Below, piece after piece: positions 26,735 to 35,622 of a stretch of DNA of 64,000 nucleotides (position 1 is its first letter; the number at the start of each line of letters is the position of its first letter). The DNA comes from Peribacillus sp044761665 (GTDB lineage Bacteria; Bacillota; Bacilli; Bacillales; DSM-1321), in NCBI RefSeq assembly GCF_044761665.1, contig NZ_JBIWCW010000003.1, forward strand, positions 1-64,000, in the 5' to 3' direction. Under the pieces are notes generated by a model. It saw nothing but the letters and a program-made list of their open reading frames with translations. It made no database searches and was not told the DNA's origin. The translations under genes were made by a program, and so were the position numbers.

Positions 26735-27382
26735 TTATTCAATGGATTTTTCATTATTGAATATAAATAATAATTGAATTGCATTAAAAAATATGTGGAG
26801 TATTATCGGATTGATAATACTCTCGGTTTTTATATAACAAAAACCTAATAGTAAACCATAAAAGAATATTAAAATAAAATCGAAAAAATTGAATTGGAAA
26901 TGAAGAATAGCAAATATAAATGTACTTACAAATAGGGCTATCCAAATGCTTCCTAAGTTCATATCCCCCAGAATGATTTTCCTACATACAATCTCTTCGA
27001 TAATCGGAGCAAAGAGAAGAATATTAACAATTTGAGAGATGGGGTATTGTTTAAGTATATCAAACAATTCACTTTCCGAAGAAGTGAATTTGCTTAAGAA
27101 AAGGTTCTCTATAATCAGCAAGGATAAAACTAATATTATGAAAAAGAACATCCATGAATAACTAATAGTAAAGTCAGTAGAATCAAGATTATTGCTATAA
27201 AATAGATAAATTATAAATATTAGGATAGCCGTGCTATCTCTTATGAACCTTAACCAATCTTCAGGTAAGTTTGCATCTTTCAGACTAAACCCGATAGTTC
27301 TAAACATTATTCGAACGATTATTTGTATGAATAAAAAAACAACCAGGAGAATTAAACCAGACTTTATATTCAAAGTATCCAT
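26735..27382 (-). CDS. CPBP-family intramembrane glutamic endopeptidase
   Basis: 215 residues with about seven membrane segments. The family motifs are complete: EEIVCRK (EExxxR) near residue 130, FAILHF (FxxxH) near 160 and HIFFN (HxxxN) near 197. Members process prenylated proteins or confer self-immunity to peptides; the bacterial substrate here is unknown. No bacteriocin gene is next to it. It is divergent from the amino acid ABC transporter across a 25-bp perfect inverted repeat, which contains a symmetrical promoter on each strand. Base composition is more AT-rich than its neighbours, which could mean transfer. Confidence 0.83.
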   Translation of the reverse strand: MDTLNIKSGLILLVVFLFIQIIVRIMFRTIGFSLKDANLPEDWLRFIRDSTAILIFIIYLFYSNNLDSTDFTISYSWMFFFIILVLSLLIIENLFLSKFTSSESELFDILKQYPISQIVNILLFAPIIEEIVCRKIILGDMNLGSIWIALFVSTFIFAILHFQFNFFDFILIFFYGLLLGFCYIKTESIINPIILHIFFNAIQLLFIFNNEKSIE

Positions 27383-27471
27383 TGAAAAGGCTCCTAAAAC
27401 TGTTTGAGATTATTTGCGTTTAAAACACTGCGAAAAAAATGATAGTTTCATCAAATATATTACTTAAAACG

Positions 27472-27490
27472 AATAATGAAAATCATTAAA
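27472..27490. promoter_or_regulatory. Fur-box-like site
   Basis: Matches GATAATGATAATCATTATC at 15 of 19 positions by my count. It lies between the divergent CPBP and ABC transporter genes. Could instead be a chance match in AT-rich DNA. Confidence 0.35.
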
Positions 27491-27508
27491 ATGCCTATAC
27501 TATAAACT

Positions 27509-27562
27509 TTATCTTCTATATTATAACATATTTTGTTAAATATGTTATAATATAGAAGATAA
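27509..27562. promoter_or_regulatory. Perfect 25-bp inverted repeat holding two back-to-back promoters
   Basis: Arms 27509-27533 and 27538-27562 are perfect complements around TGTT. The right arm holds an extended -10, TGTTATAAT (27543-27551), reading toward the transporter; the left arm holds its mirror image (27520-27528) reading toward the CPBP gene. Likely a shared operator. Confidence 0.75.
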
Positions 27563-27605
27563 GTAGTTAGTGAGAAAATACCCACAATTGATTTGGAGGG
27601 ATTAT

Positions 27606-28403
27606 ATGAAGAAACTTAGCTTGTTTGGTTTGCTTTTTATTCTTACTCTTTTAATCTCTGCTTGTGGAACCAATACCACAACAGAAGAAAAAGAGAAAGG
27701 GAACAGTTCTGGAACGGAAGAAAAAGATGAAAAGGTTTACAAGGTGGGTGTGGACACAACCTATCCCCCATTTGAATTTAAAGAAGGAAACGATTATAAG
27801 GGCATTGATATAGATTTGATCAATGCGATTGCGAAAGATCAAGGATTTACCATTGTACTTTCCCCAATGGACTTTGGCGGAATCATCCCGGCGCTGCAAG
27901 CGAATCAGCTTGATGTGGCCATAGCTGGAATGAGCATTACCGATGAAAGAAAAAAGGTAGTGGATTTCTCGGAACCATATTTTGATGCCGGATTGACGGT
28001 GGTCGTCAATAAGGATAATACGACCGTTAAATCTGTTGATGACCTTAAAGGAAAGACTGTAGCCGTGAAAAAAGGAACGACGGGTGCCAAATATGCACAA
28101 GATAACGCTAAGAAACTAGGAATCAAAGTCGTTCAATTCAATGATAGTCCAGCTATGTTTCAAGAAGTGTCTAACGGAAATGCAGAGGCCCTTATCGAAG
28201 ATTACCCGGTTATCTCCTATGCAATCACTCAGAAGGAATTAGGCCTACAAATAGTGGGAGATCGTTTGAATGGGGATCAGTATGGCATTGCCGTATTGAA
28301 AGGAAAGAACCAGGAGTTGCTGGAACAAATTAATAAAGGACTTGCCAACCTGAAAGAAAATGGAACATACGATGAAATCTTAAAAACGTATCTTGGTGAA
28401 TAA
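27606..28403 (+). CDS. Polar amino acid ABC transporter, substrate-binding lipoprotein
   Basis: 265 residues. Lipobox LISACG with lipidated Cys20, then a two-lobed SBP_bac_3 domain: VGVDTTYPPFEF, MSITDERKKVVDFSEPY, and GTTGAKYAQ. The family binds Arg, Gln, His or Cys; the exact ligand cannot be told. First gene of a binding protein-permease-ATPase operon like B. subtilis artPQR or glnHMPQ. ATG 27606 has GGAGGGAT before it. A strong hairpin after the gene probably makes the binding protein more abundant than the membrane parts. Confidence 0.92.
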   Translation: MKKLSLFGLLFILTLLISACGTNTTTEEKEKGNSSGTEEKDEKVYKVGVDTTYPPFEFKEGNDYKGIDIDLINAIAKDQGFTIVLSPMDFGGIIPALQANQLDVAIAGMSITDERKKVVDFSEPYFDAGLTVVVNKDNTTVKSVDDLKGKTVAVKKGTTGAKYAQDNAKKLGIKVVQFNDSPAMFQEVSNGNAEALIEDYPVISYAITQKELGLQIVGDRLNGDQYGIAVLKGKNQELLEQINKGLANLKENGTYDEILKTYLGE

Positions 28404-28410
28404 AGGAAGG

Positions 28411-28440
28411 GAAGGCGCGCTTATAGCGCGCCTTCTTTTT
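28411..28440 (+). terminator. Intra-operon hairpin
   Basis: GAAGGCGCGC-TTAT-AGCGCGCCTTC plus five T's between the binding protein and permease genes; partial terminator or mRNA stabiliser. Confidence 0.8.
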
Positions 28441-28460
28441 GAAAGGGGACGAAAATCAGA

Positions 28461-29105
28461 GTGGATATCATTGTTTCAGCATTGCCCTATTTATTAGAAG
28501 GACTGCAAGTAACGCTTTATATATTTGTGTGCGCCATTATACTAGGTTTCTTAATCGGTTTAGTCGTGGCGATGTTGCGCCTGGCACCTTTCAAGATATT
28601 GAATTGGATTGCAAAGATTTATGTGGATGCGATTCGAGGGACTCCGTTTATCGTCCAGTTGTTTTTTATCTACTTCGGAATAAATTCCCTACAGTTCATT
28701 TCCCTGAACAATACAACCGCTGGAATCATCACCGTTGCAATCAATGCCGGGGCATACTTTGCCGAAATCATAAGGGCGGGCATTCAATCCATTGATAAGG
28801 GACAAACGGAGGCAGCGAGATCAATCGGTTTTACAAGTGCCCAAACGATGCGCTTCATCATTCTCCCACAGGCGTTTAGAAGAATGCTCCCGACGATTAC
28901 CAATCAATCGATCATCAGTTTAAAAGATACCTCCCTTTTATCGATCATAGGCATAGCGGATTTGACCCAGCAAGGTCAGATACAGGCATCGGCAACATTT
29001 GAAGCCTTCAAGATTTGGCTGACTGTCGGCGTGGTCTATTTTATCGTCATCTATCTGTTGACCTTGCTCGCTAATTTCATAGAAAGGAGGGTTCAGTTAC
29101 GATGA
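28461..29105 (+). CDS. Polar amino acid ABC transporter, permease
   Basis: 214 residues, five membrane segments. The His/Glu/Gln/Arg permease pattern is clear: AIRGTPFIVQLFF and the ATPase-contacting EAA loop TEAARSIGFTSAQTMRFIILPQAFR. GTG start at 28461 with GAAAGGGGAC upstream. Its stop overlaps the next start by four bases (ATGA), so it is translationally coupled to the ATPase. Probably works as a homodimer, since only one permease is encoded. Confidence 0.93.
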   Translation: MDIIVSALPYLLEGLQVTLYIFVCAIILGFLIGLVVAMLRLAPFKILNWIAKIYVDAIRGTPFIVQLFFIYFGINSLQFISLNNTTAGIITVAINAGAYFAEIIRAGIQSIDKGQTEAARSIGFTSAQTMRFIILPQAFRRMLPTITNQSIISLKDTSLLSIIGIADLTQQGQIQASATFEAFKIWLTVGVVYFIVIYLLTLLANFIERRVQLR

Positions 29106-29836
29106 GCATGATCACGGTGAAAAACTTGAAAAAATCCTTCGGCCACGTGGAAGTCCTGAAAGATATCAATGCTGTTGTGAAGGAAAAGGAAGTGATTTGC
29201 GTAATCGGTCCGTCTGGTTCCGGGAAGAGTACGTTTCTGCGTTGTTTAAATCTTCTCGAGGATGTCACAGGTGGTGACGTCATCATAAATGGACACGAGA
29301 TAACAAATAAAAAAACAAAAATCAATATTAATAAAGTCAGGCAAGAGGTTGGGATGGTATTTCAACATTTTAACCTCTTCCCGCATAAAACCGTTTTGGA
29401 GAACATTACATTGGGGCCCATTAAAATAAAGGATATCGAGAAAGGAAAGGCGGAAGAATTCGCCTATGCATTACTGGATAAGGTAGGGCTTAGAGAGAAA
29501 GCGAAAAGTTATCCCGGAGAGCTATCAGGCGGGCAAAAACAACGGGTGGCCATTGCGAGGGCACTGGCCATGAATCCCATAATCATGTTATTCGACGAAC
29601 CGACCTCCGCACTTGACCCTGAAATGGTGGGGGATGTTTTAGAAGTGATGAAACAGCTGGCCAAAGAAGGGATGACCATGGTTGTGGTCACCCACGAAAT
29701 GGGCTTTGCCCGGGAAGTGGGGGACCGGGTCCTATTCATGGACGGTGGGTATATCGTCGAAGAGAATGCACCAGAAGAACTTTTTGGTAACCCTCAACAT
29801 GAGCGAACCCAGTCATTCTTAAGTAAAGTGCTTTAA
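29102..29836 (+). CDS. Polar amino acid ABC transporter, ATPase
   Basis: 244 residues, complete ABC ATPase: Walker A GPSGSGKSTF, Q-loop VFQHFNLFPHKT, signature LSGGQKQRVAIARAL, Walker B IIMLFDEPTSALDPE and the switch His in VVTHEMGFA. FQHFNLFPH is typical of GlnQ/ArtM-type ATPases. Start ATG 29102 overlaps the permease stop; AAGGAGGG lies upstream inside that gene. Last gene of the operon. Confidence 0.95.
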   Translation: MSMITVKNLKKSFGHVEVLKDINAVVKEKEVICVIGPSGSGKSTFLRCLNLLEDVTGGDVIINGHEITNKKTKININKVRQEVGMVFQHFNLFPHKTVLENITLGPIKIKDIEKGKAEEFAYALLDKVGLREKAKSYPGELSGGQKQRVAIARALAMNPIIMLFDEPTSALDPEMVGDVLEVMKQLAKEGMTMVVVTHEMGFAREVGDRVLFMDGGYIVEENAPEELFGNPQHERTQSFLSKVL

Positions 29837-29870
29837 AGAATATCGTCTAGGCGTTGATTATTTTTAAAAA

Positions 29871-29902
29871 GGCAACTCACCATTATAGGGAGTTGTCTGT
29901 TT
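29871..29902 (+). terminator. Terminator of the amino acid transporter operon
   Basis: GGCAACTC / GAGTTGTC hairpin followed by TGTTTTG. The rest of the gap to 30115 shows no gene. Confidence 0.7.
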
Positions 29903-30115
29903 TGCGTTTGAGCAAGAAATCAAAATCAGTTAGATCCCGCATGACCAGACAGATTATGAGGTTTTTCCCCTTATTATTTTAGATTTTCATTATTTTAAGC
30001 TATACTTTATAGTAGAAAAGTAAAAAATGATGAAGGAAAAAAGTCCATTGCAAGATGAAGAGGAGAATGAAAACTACATAGGAACGATGAAATTAGTTTG
30101 AAATGAGGGAAGTAC

Positions 30116-30985
30116 ATGTATGAACCAAAGAAAAAAAGTAAAAAAATGAAGGTCTTTTCGAAAGTATTATTTATAGTGATCGGGGCGCTTATCGCCGCAT
30201 ATGGACTAGAAGCCGTATTGATTCCAAATAATGTGTCGGACGGAGGGGTAACGGGTATAAGCATCGTCGGTTCGCAAGTGTTTGAACTACCGTTGGGACT
30301 TCTTATCGGAATCCTCAACATCCCATTTGTTTGGTTGGGCTATAAGCAAATTGGTAAAAGCTTCGCTATGTATTCCGTTATCGGTATTGTCTCATTAGCG
30401 GTAGGCACGGTCCTTATGCACCGTGTACCGACAATCATTGAAGGGGATACATTGCTCGTTACCGTTGTCGGGGGTATTATCTTAGGACTTGGTATGGGTT
30501 TAGCATTGCGTAACGGTGGGGCATTGGATGGCATCGATATGTTAGCCGTCTTACTTTCTAAAAAATTGCCTTTCGGGACGAGTGACCTCATTCTATTCTT
30601 GAATTCATTCGTGTTTATCATAGTTTCAACGGTATTCGGGCTACAAGGGGCCATTCTATCGGCAATCGCATACTTTATTGCGTCCAAAGTCATCCATATC
30701 GTCGAAGAAGGTTTGAGTGGTTCCAAAACTTTTAAAATCATTACAAAACAACCAGAATTAATGGTTGAGACCATCCGCGATCGCTTAGGTCGTGGCGCAA
30801 CATATAATGATGCCTACGGCGGTTATTCGAATGAACTATTCAAGGAAATCACTTGCATCATTAACCGTTTGGAAGAAAGTAAAATGAAAGAAATCATTCA
30901 TGAAATCGATCCTAATGCTTTCGTGACTGTATATGACGTAGCGGAAGTTAAAGGTGGCAGTTTCAAGAAGAAAGATATTCATTAA
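30116..30985 (+). CDS. YitT-family membrane protein (DUF161 + DUF2179)
   Basis: 289 residues. Five to six membrane segments (about 20-180) followed by a cytoplasmic DUF2179 domain (about 205-280; TYNDAYGGYSNELFKEITCIINRLE ... NAFVTVYDVAEVKGG). This is the architecture of the B. subtilis YitT/YpjC/YqfU/YvjA group. A role in export of small molecules has been suggested for relatives, not shown here. The N-terminus is lysine-rich and cytoplasmic. Monocistronic. Confidence 0.88.
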   Translation: MYEPKKKSKKMKVFSKVLFIVIGALIAAYGLEAVLIPNNVSDGGVTGISIVGSQVFELPLGLLIGILNIPFVWLGYKQIGKSFAMYSVIGIVSLAVGTVLMHRVPTIIEGDTLLVTVVGGIILGLGMGLALRNGGALDGIDMLAVLLSKKLPFGTSDLILFLNSFVFIIVSTVFGLQGAILSAIAYFIASKVIHIVEEGLSGSKTFKIITKQPELMVETIRDRLGRGATYNDAYGGYSNELFKEITCIINRLEESKMKEIIHEIDPNAFVTVYDVAEVKGGSFKKKDIH

Positions 30986-31024
30986 GGTTCATGGCTGTCA
31001 AGAAAAGTTATGAAATGCGTTAAG

Positions 31025-31062
31025 AAAGATGACCTCCGTATATGGGGTGTCATCTTTTTTTA
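31025..31062 (+). terminator. Terminator after YitT-like gene
   Basis: AAAGATGAC ... GTCATCTTT then T-run. Confidence 0.8.
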
Positions 31063-31172
31063 TTCTATCTTTGTGGAAAAACAAGATTAAATCTCTTTGA
31101 TAGTGTTAAAACGATGTTTCAAATCATACACTCTTCTTAATTAGATAGTTTACTTAAGAGGGGTGAGAAAGT

Positions 31173-31556
31173 ATGAACTTCGAGATGCAAATGGCGAGAA
31201 TGTTGGCTGAAAATATAGATGACTTTGTAAAGTTTGTTCATAGACAGTATGACGATATAAATAGTTGCTTTACGCTAAATCGCGATAAATTGTATCAGTT
31301 GAAGCTACTCATCGAAGAATACAAGTTTCAAATGGTAGCCGATGAGCTTCAAAGAATAAACCGTTTTACCTGGGATGAAACGTACACATATTTATTGGTT
31401 GATAGATTTAGGGAAGGGATGGCCATTATCGATGAATATGTAGAAAACAACTATCACGATTTATTCATTTTTACGGCTAGAATATATACATTAAATAACT
31501 TCAGCTTATCAATTAATAGGAAGGAATCATTCAAGACTGAAGAATCATCTGGATAG
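31173..31556 (+). CDS. Hypothetical helical protein
   Basis: 127 residues, almost wholly helical and charged, with several aromatic residues (FVHRQYDDINSCF, FTWDETYTYLLVDRF). No membrane segment. GAGGGGTGAG precedes the ATG. I do not recognise a family. It is convergent with the PAS kinase; both end at a shared terminator. Confidence 0.65.
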   Translation: MNFEMQMARMLAENIDDFVKFVHRQYDDINSCFTLNRDKLYQLKLLIEEYKFQMVADELQRINRFTWDETYTYLLVDRFREGMAIIDEYVENNYHDLFIFTARIYTLNNFSLSINRKESFKTEESSG

Positions 31557-31614
31557 GGAATGGGGATCAAGGTATGAGCATGTTAGTCAAGTAAACAGTG
31601 ATCCCAATCAATCA

Positions 31615-31660
31615 TTAAGAAAGGACCGAAAGCTCCATAGCATTCGGTCCTTTCTTAATT
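31615..31660. terminator. Bidirectional terminator
   Basis: Perfect 16-bp stem TTAAGAAAGGACCGAA with its complement; 12-base loop. Confidence 0.88.
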
Positions 31661-32713
31661 AAGTGTTTTGGGTAAAGTGATTTTCACTTCCGTTCCTTTG
31701 CCTACTTCACTTTTAAAATCTATGATACCTTGGTGCAGCTGGATAATTCGTCTGTTGATCATTAGGCCTAAACCTGTTCCTTTTTCTTTAGTCGTATAAA
31801 AAGGTTCAAATATTTTTTTTAATCTCTCGTTTGTCATTCCTGAACCTTTATCCGTGATTTGGATTAAATAGTGTTTTTCAGAAATGTCTTTCAGGGAGAT
31901 TTTTATGTCTTCACTATTTTGTTCGGTTGCTTCTAAGGCGTTTTGAATAAGGTTTTGCAAAACCTTCGTGATGAGGCTTCGATCGCACTCCGCCCTAATC
32001 AATGTATCATCATCAAACTCAATGCTAATACCCTTTAAAGCAAACTCTTTTTCCATGCTTTCTATAACATTAGAGATGATAGAGTTTATAGAATATACCT
32101 TAATTTCCACCGTTTTATCAGGTTGTGCTATAAACATGAATTTATCGATAATATCATTGATTCGATCTAATTCATCCATCATGATACCCAGATAACTTTG
32201 CATTGGATCATCATTTGCACGTTCCTTAAGGATTTGGGTGAACCCGATTAGGGAAGTTAATGGATTCCTGATTTCATGAGCGATTCCAGCAGCCAACTCA
32301 CCTACTACCGATAATTTCTCTAATTCTTGAATTTTTGCTTCGTTTCTTTTTTGATCCGTAATATCAAAGGCTGTCCCAATCACCTCTACGACTTCACCGT
32401 CATGTTCGATCGGATTAAGCGAGGCAACATAGTGAACGTCATCGATATTCCCTTCGTACGTAACATTGTCCCCATCCCAAGCCCTTTCATAATAGACAAG
32501 CTTCTGTAGGGCTTGTTTTTTGGGTAAAAAGTCAAGTAAGGTATGACCGACTACCATGGCGGTAGGGGTGAGAGTATCTGTAATGAACGAACCTTCAACG
32601 AAAGTATGAATGTAGTCGTTATCCTTTTTTATAAATCTAAATACAAATCCATTCCTGGGGATAAGTTCGTGGTAGTTAACAATATTAAAACCATGTAGGT
32701 CCTTATTTTCCAT
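31655..32713 (-). CDS. PAS-domain sensor histidine kinase, soluble, orphan
   Basis: 352 residues, no membrane segment. A degenerate PAS domain (about 15-125, ending VVEVIGTAFDITDQKRNE) is followed by HisKA with the phosphorylated His in IAHEIRNPLTSLIGFTQIL (about residue 144) and HATPase_c boxes NLIQNALEA, DKGSGM and GTGLGLMI. No regulator gene is adjacent. Cytoplasmic PAS kinases with HEIRNPLT and no partner are typical of KinA/KinE-type input to the sporulation phosphorelay (inference). Second orphan kinase in the window, after 6953. Confidence 0.88.
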   Translation of the reverse strand: MENKDLHGFNIVNYHELIPRNGFVFRFIKKDNDYIHTFVEGSFITDTLTPTAMVVGHTLLDFLPKKQALQKLVYYERAWDGDNVTYEGNIDDVHYVASLNPIEHDGEVVEVIGTAFDITDQKRNEAKIQELEKLSVVGELAAGIAHEIRNPLTSLIGFTQILKERANDDPMQSYLGIMMDELDRINDIIDKFMFIAQPDKTVEIKVYSINSIISNVIESMEKEFALKGISIEFDDDTLIRAECDRSLITKVLQNLIQNALEATEQNSEDIKISLKDISEKHYLIQITDKGSGMTNERLKKIFEPFYTTKEKGTGLGLMINRRIIQLHQGIIDFKSEVGKGTEVKITLPKTLN

Positions 32714-32920
32714 GTCTATTCATCCTTAAAGGTGTTTTGGATTAAATTCCACATAATTTATTATAATCCTTTATTAGTAAGTATTTTAATTTGATTTTAA
32801 CAAACTAGTAAAGGAACTGGGAGAAAAAAATGAATCCTTATAGAGGTTGTAGGCTTTCAATCCGCTAACTGTTCTTTCGGATTCAAGATGAAAACTTGAC
32901 AATAATAAGCCGGATTAAAC

Positions 32921-32958
32921 AAAAACCCCTGACATTGCAACGTTGTCAGGGGTTTTTG
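32921..32958 (-). terminator. Terminator of the second aldehyde dehydrogenase
   Basis: AAAAACCCCTGACA and complement around 8 bases; works on the minus strand toward the kinase gene. Confidence 0.85.
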
Positions 32959-32987
32959 TCGAAGGTATCTATACTCTGCTTATGAAA

Positions 32988-34448
32988 TTAAAATGGATAT
33001 TCGCGATATTTAGTTTGTAGGGAAATCCATTTTGTGACAGTGAATTCTTCGACAATCCATGGATTACCGAACCTTCCTAATCCACTCATTTTGTTTCCGC
33101 CAAAAGGTACATTCGTTCCATCGTTCACCGTTTGGTCATTGATGTGTGTCATACCGCTATCGATTTGAAGACCTAACCGTTCCGCTTTCTCCATGTCGGA
33201 AGAGAAGATGGCTGAGCTTAGACCATACATCGTATCATTGGCAATCTCGATTGCGTCTTCATCCGTTTCTGCTTCAATGATGGAAACGACAGGAGAGAAC
33301 AATTCCGTTTGAGCAATGGCATCTGTATTTTTAACATCACGGAAAATGGTTGGAGTCAGTACATTGCCAACGCGTTCTCCTTCTAATGCCAGATTCACAC
33401 CTGCAGCTTTGGCGTCTGCGATGATTTGTTGGACCTTTTCTAATTGGCGTTCGTTCACAAGTGGTCCAATCACGGTTTTCGGATCTAATTGATCACCATA
33501 CGGAAGTGACTTTGCCCGCTCTACGAATTTGGTGGTGAATTCTTCGTAAAGATCTTTGTGGACAATCAGGCGGTTGATGGCCATGCAAATTTGCCCTTGA
33601 TGGATGTATTTGCCGAAAATCGCAGCATCAACGGCACGATCCACATCTGCGTCAGATAAGACGACGAAGGGATTGTTCCCGCCAAGTTCCAGTGCAACTC
33701 GTTTCAGGTTTTGTCCCGCAATGGCGCCGATATGTTTTCCGACAGGAGTCGATCCTGTAAAACTGATTAGTCTAGGAATCGGATTGGTCAGCATGCCGTC
33801 ACCGATTTCCTCTAAATCCGTAAGAATCATATTGAAAATCCCTTTTGGTAGTCCAGCATATTCGAAGGCTGCAGCAATGAAGATTCCGCCGGCAAACGCA
33901 ACTTGAACATCGGGTTTATGAACGATTGCATTTCCTAATGCGATGGCTGGAGCAATGGTTCTCATCGAAAGATTCATAGGGAAGTTAAATGGTGAAATGG
34001 AAGAAATGACTCCCAAAGGCAGACGATGAATATGATTGACCTTTCCATCGATTGCTGATGGCACTTCATGCATTTGATGAATTTCATCGACCATATTAGC
34101 CGAAGCTTCTACTATTTCCATGGTCAGTTGGAATTCAACAGTCGCTTTGATAAGAGACCCACCGGTTTCGCGAGCGATCATTTCAATGATTTCCTCACGG
34201 TTATTCTCTAAAAATTCCCCGACTTTTATCATAACCTGGCGACGTGTGTCGGCAGATGTTTTTGCCCAGTCTTTTTGAGCTTGTTTTGCTTTTTCAAAAG
34301 TATCTTCCAGTTGCTTTGCCGTAGCCAAGCTAACGTTTGAGATTACTGTATTGTCATATGGATTTAGGATATCGTATCTACGTGTACTTAAACCCTCGAC
34401 CCATTCCCCGTTAATGAAGCTTTTGTTTAAATCTTTGATTGTTTTCAT
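32988..34448 (-). CDS. Aldehyde dehydrogenase (aromatic type), second copy
   Basis: 486 residues. Catalytic Cys in HQGQICMAINRL and Glu in LELGGNNPF are intact; FNFPMNLSMRTIAPAIALGNA is the cofactor segment. Similar to the copy at 20382, with the same QTVNDGTNVPFGGNK-like ending, so both belong to the benzaldehyde/vanillin dehydrogenase group. Sequence divergence is considerable, so this is an old paralogue rather than a recent duplication. It is divergent from a LysR gene with a perfect palindrome between them, so it is probably activated by that regulator in response to its substrate. Confidence 0.9.
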   Translation of the reverse strand: MKTIKDLNKSFINGEWVEGLSTRRYDILNPYDNTVISNVSLATAKQLEDTFEKAKQAQKDWAKTSADTRRQVMIKVGEFLENNREEIIEMIARETGGSLIKATVEFQLTMEIVEASANMVDEIHQMHEVPSAIDGKVNHIHRLPLGVISSISPFNFPMNLSMRTIAPAIALGNAIVHKPDVQVAFAGGIFIAAAFEYAGLPKGIFNMILTDLEEIGDGMLTNPIPRLISFTGSTPVGKHIGAIAGQNLKRVALELGGNNPFVVLSDADVDRAVDAAIFGKYIHQGQICMAINRLIVHKDLYEEFTTKFVERAKSLPYGDQLDPKTVIGPLVNERQLEKVQQIIADAKAAGVNLALEGERVGNVLTPTIFRDVKNTDAIAQTELFSPVVSIIEAETDEDAIEIANDTMYGLSSAIFSSDMEKAERLGLQIDSGMTHINDQTVNDGTNVPFGGNKMSGLGRFGNPWIVEEFTVTKWISLQTKYREYPF

Positions 34449-34524
34449 TCAATCCACCCCTTTTTATTGAAACGCCTTGAGTTTACCATGGTTTGCACCT
34501 AATTAAAAATACCTATATTATTAC

Positions 34525-34551
34525 ATATATATATGCTCAGCATATATATAT
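34525..34551. promoter_or_regulatory. Perfect 13-bp palindrome, LysR operator candidate
   Basis: ATATATATATGCT, one central C, AGCATATATATAT, 18 bases before the LysR start. Fits the T-N11-A LysR box in the divergent promoter region. Confidence 0.65.
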
Positions 34552-34568
34552 CATTTTGAGGTGGAAAT

Positions 34569-35447
34569 ATGGATATTAGACAGTTACGCTATTTCCTTGC
34601 TCTTTCAGAAGAGGGGCAAGTTTCTCGTGCAGCCAAAAAGTTGAATATGTCGCAGCCACCTTTAAGTCAGCAACTTAATCTCATGGAGGAAGAATTGGGC
34701 GTTACGTTGCTTGATCGGAAAAGGAATGGCAAGAGTATGGAGTTAACCGAGGCTGGAAGAGTGCTTTATGAGAAGTCTAAGGTGCTGCTGGATTTATTCG
34801 ATGACTCCATGCTCGAAGTGAAAGAAACAGGTGAGGGGATACAAGGTACTTTAGCCATAGGGGCAGTACTTGCATATATGTCTTACTTACCAAGCAAAAT
34901 TAAACAGTTCAATGAAAAATACCCTTCCGTTACTTTTAAATTATTTGCAGGAGATCCATATGAAATCCATAACTATATGGAGAATCAGGATATCGAGCTC
35001 GCCATTGTTTATTTACCTGTAGACATGGATTATGTTTCAATCAAGAATATAGGGGAGGTACCGAATGTTTTTGTCGTGCCTGAAGATTGGGAGGAGTTTC
35101 GTTCCAAGGATGAAATTTCGATAAGTGAAGTGGAAAATACTCCATTGCTTTTAGTGCATAGAGAAAAAGGATCCGGAATCTATGAAGAGATTATGGAGGA
35201 GTTTAAAAAGAGGGGATTGAAGCCCAATGTCCTGTGTGAGTGCCATGATGTGAACGTTCTTCTTTCTATGGTTTCAGCAGGAATAGGCGCAAGTATCGTC
35301 CCGAAATCCGCTGTCTCTCCACGCGGCAACAAAGGTGTAAGGGTGCTTGATATCATTGATTCTTCGTTTCAATCGAATATAGCACTGATCTGGCGCAATG
35401 ACCGCTACCTTTCTAAAACGGCGCAACATTTCATAGAGTTGTTTTAA
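34569..35447 (+). CDS. LysR-family transcriptional regulator
   Basis: 292 residues. N-terminal winged helix (1-60: MDIRQLRYFLALSEEGQVSRAAKKLNMSQPPLSQQL in parts) and a periplasmic-binding-protein-like effector domain (about 90-290). PPLSQQL is the recognition-helix hallmark. Similar to CatR/BenM-type or YwqM-like regulators. It is read away from the aldehyde dehydrogenase at 34448 and most likely controls it. GAGGTGGAAAT precedes the ATG. Confidence 0.9.
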   Translation: MDIRQLRYFLALSEEGQVSRAAKKLNMSQPPLSQQLNLMEEELGVTLLDRKRNGKSMELTEAGRVLYEKSKVLLDLFDDSMLEVKETGEGIQGTLAIGAVLAYMSYLPSKIKQFNEKYPSVTFKLFAGDPYEIHNYMENQDIELAIVYLPVDMDYVSIKNIGEVPNVFVVPEDWEEFRSKDEISISEVENTPLLLVHREKGSGIYEEIMEEFKKRGLKPNVLCECHDVNVLLSMVSAGIGASIVPKSAVSPRGNKGVRVLDIIDSSFQSNIALIWRNDRYLSKTAQHFIELF

Positions 35448-35530
35448 TACTAAGTAGTAGGAGTTCCTCACAATGCTAACCTTGACTCGATAAATCTAGG
35501 GGAAGGATTTATCAAATCATATAGGACAGA

Positions 35531-35560
35531 AGCAAACTCTAAATGGGTTTGCTTTTTTTG
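35531..35560 (+). terminator. Terminator after LysR gene
   Basis: AGCAAAC ... GTTTGCT then seven T's. Confidence 0.8.
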
Positions 35561-35622
35561 TTTTTTCTTGTATAGGACAATCTCGGATCAGTAAATGCTG
35601 AAGCAAAGGAGGCGATGCAGGA

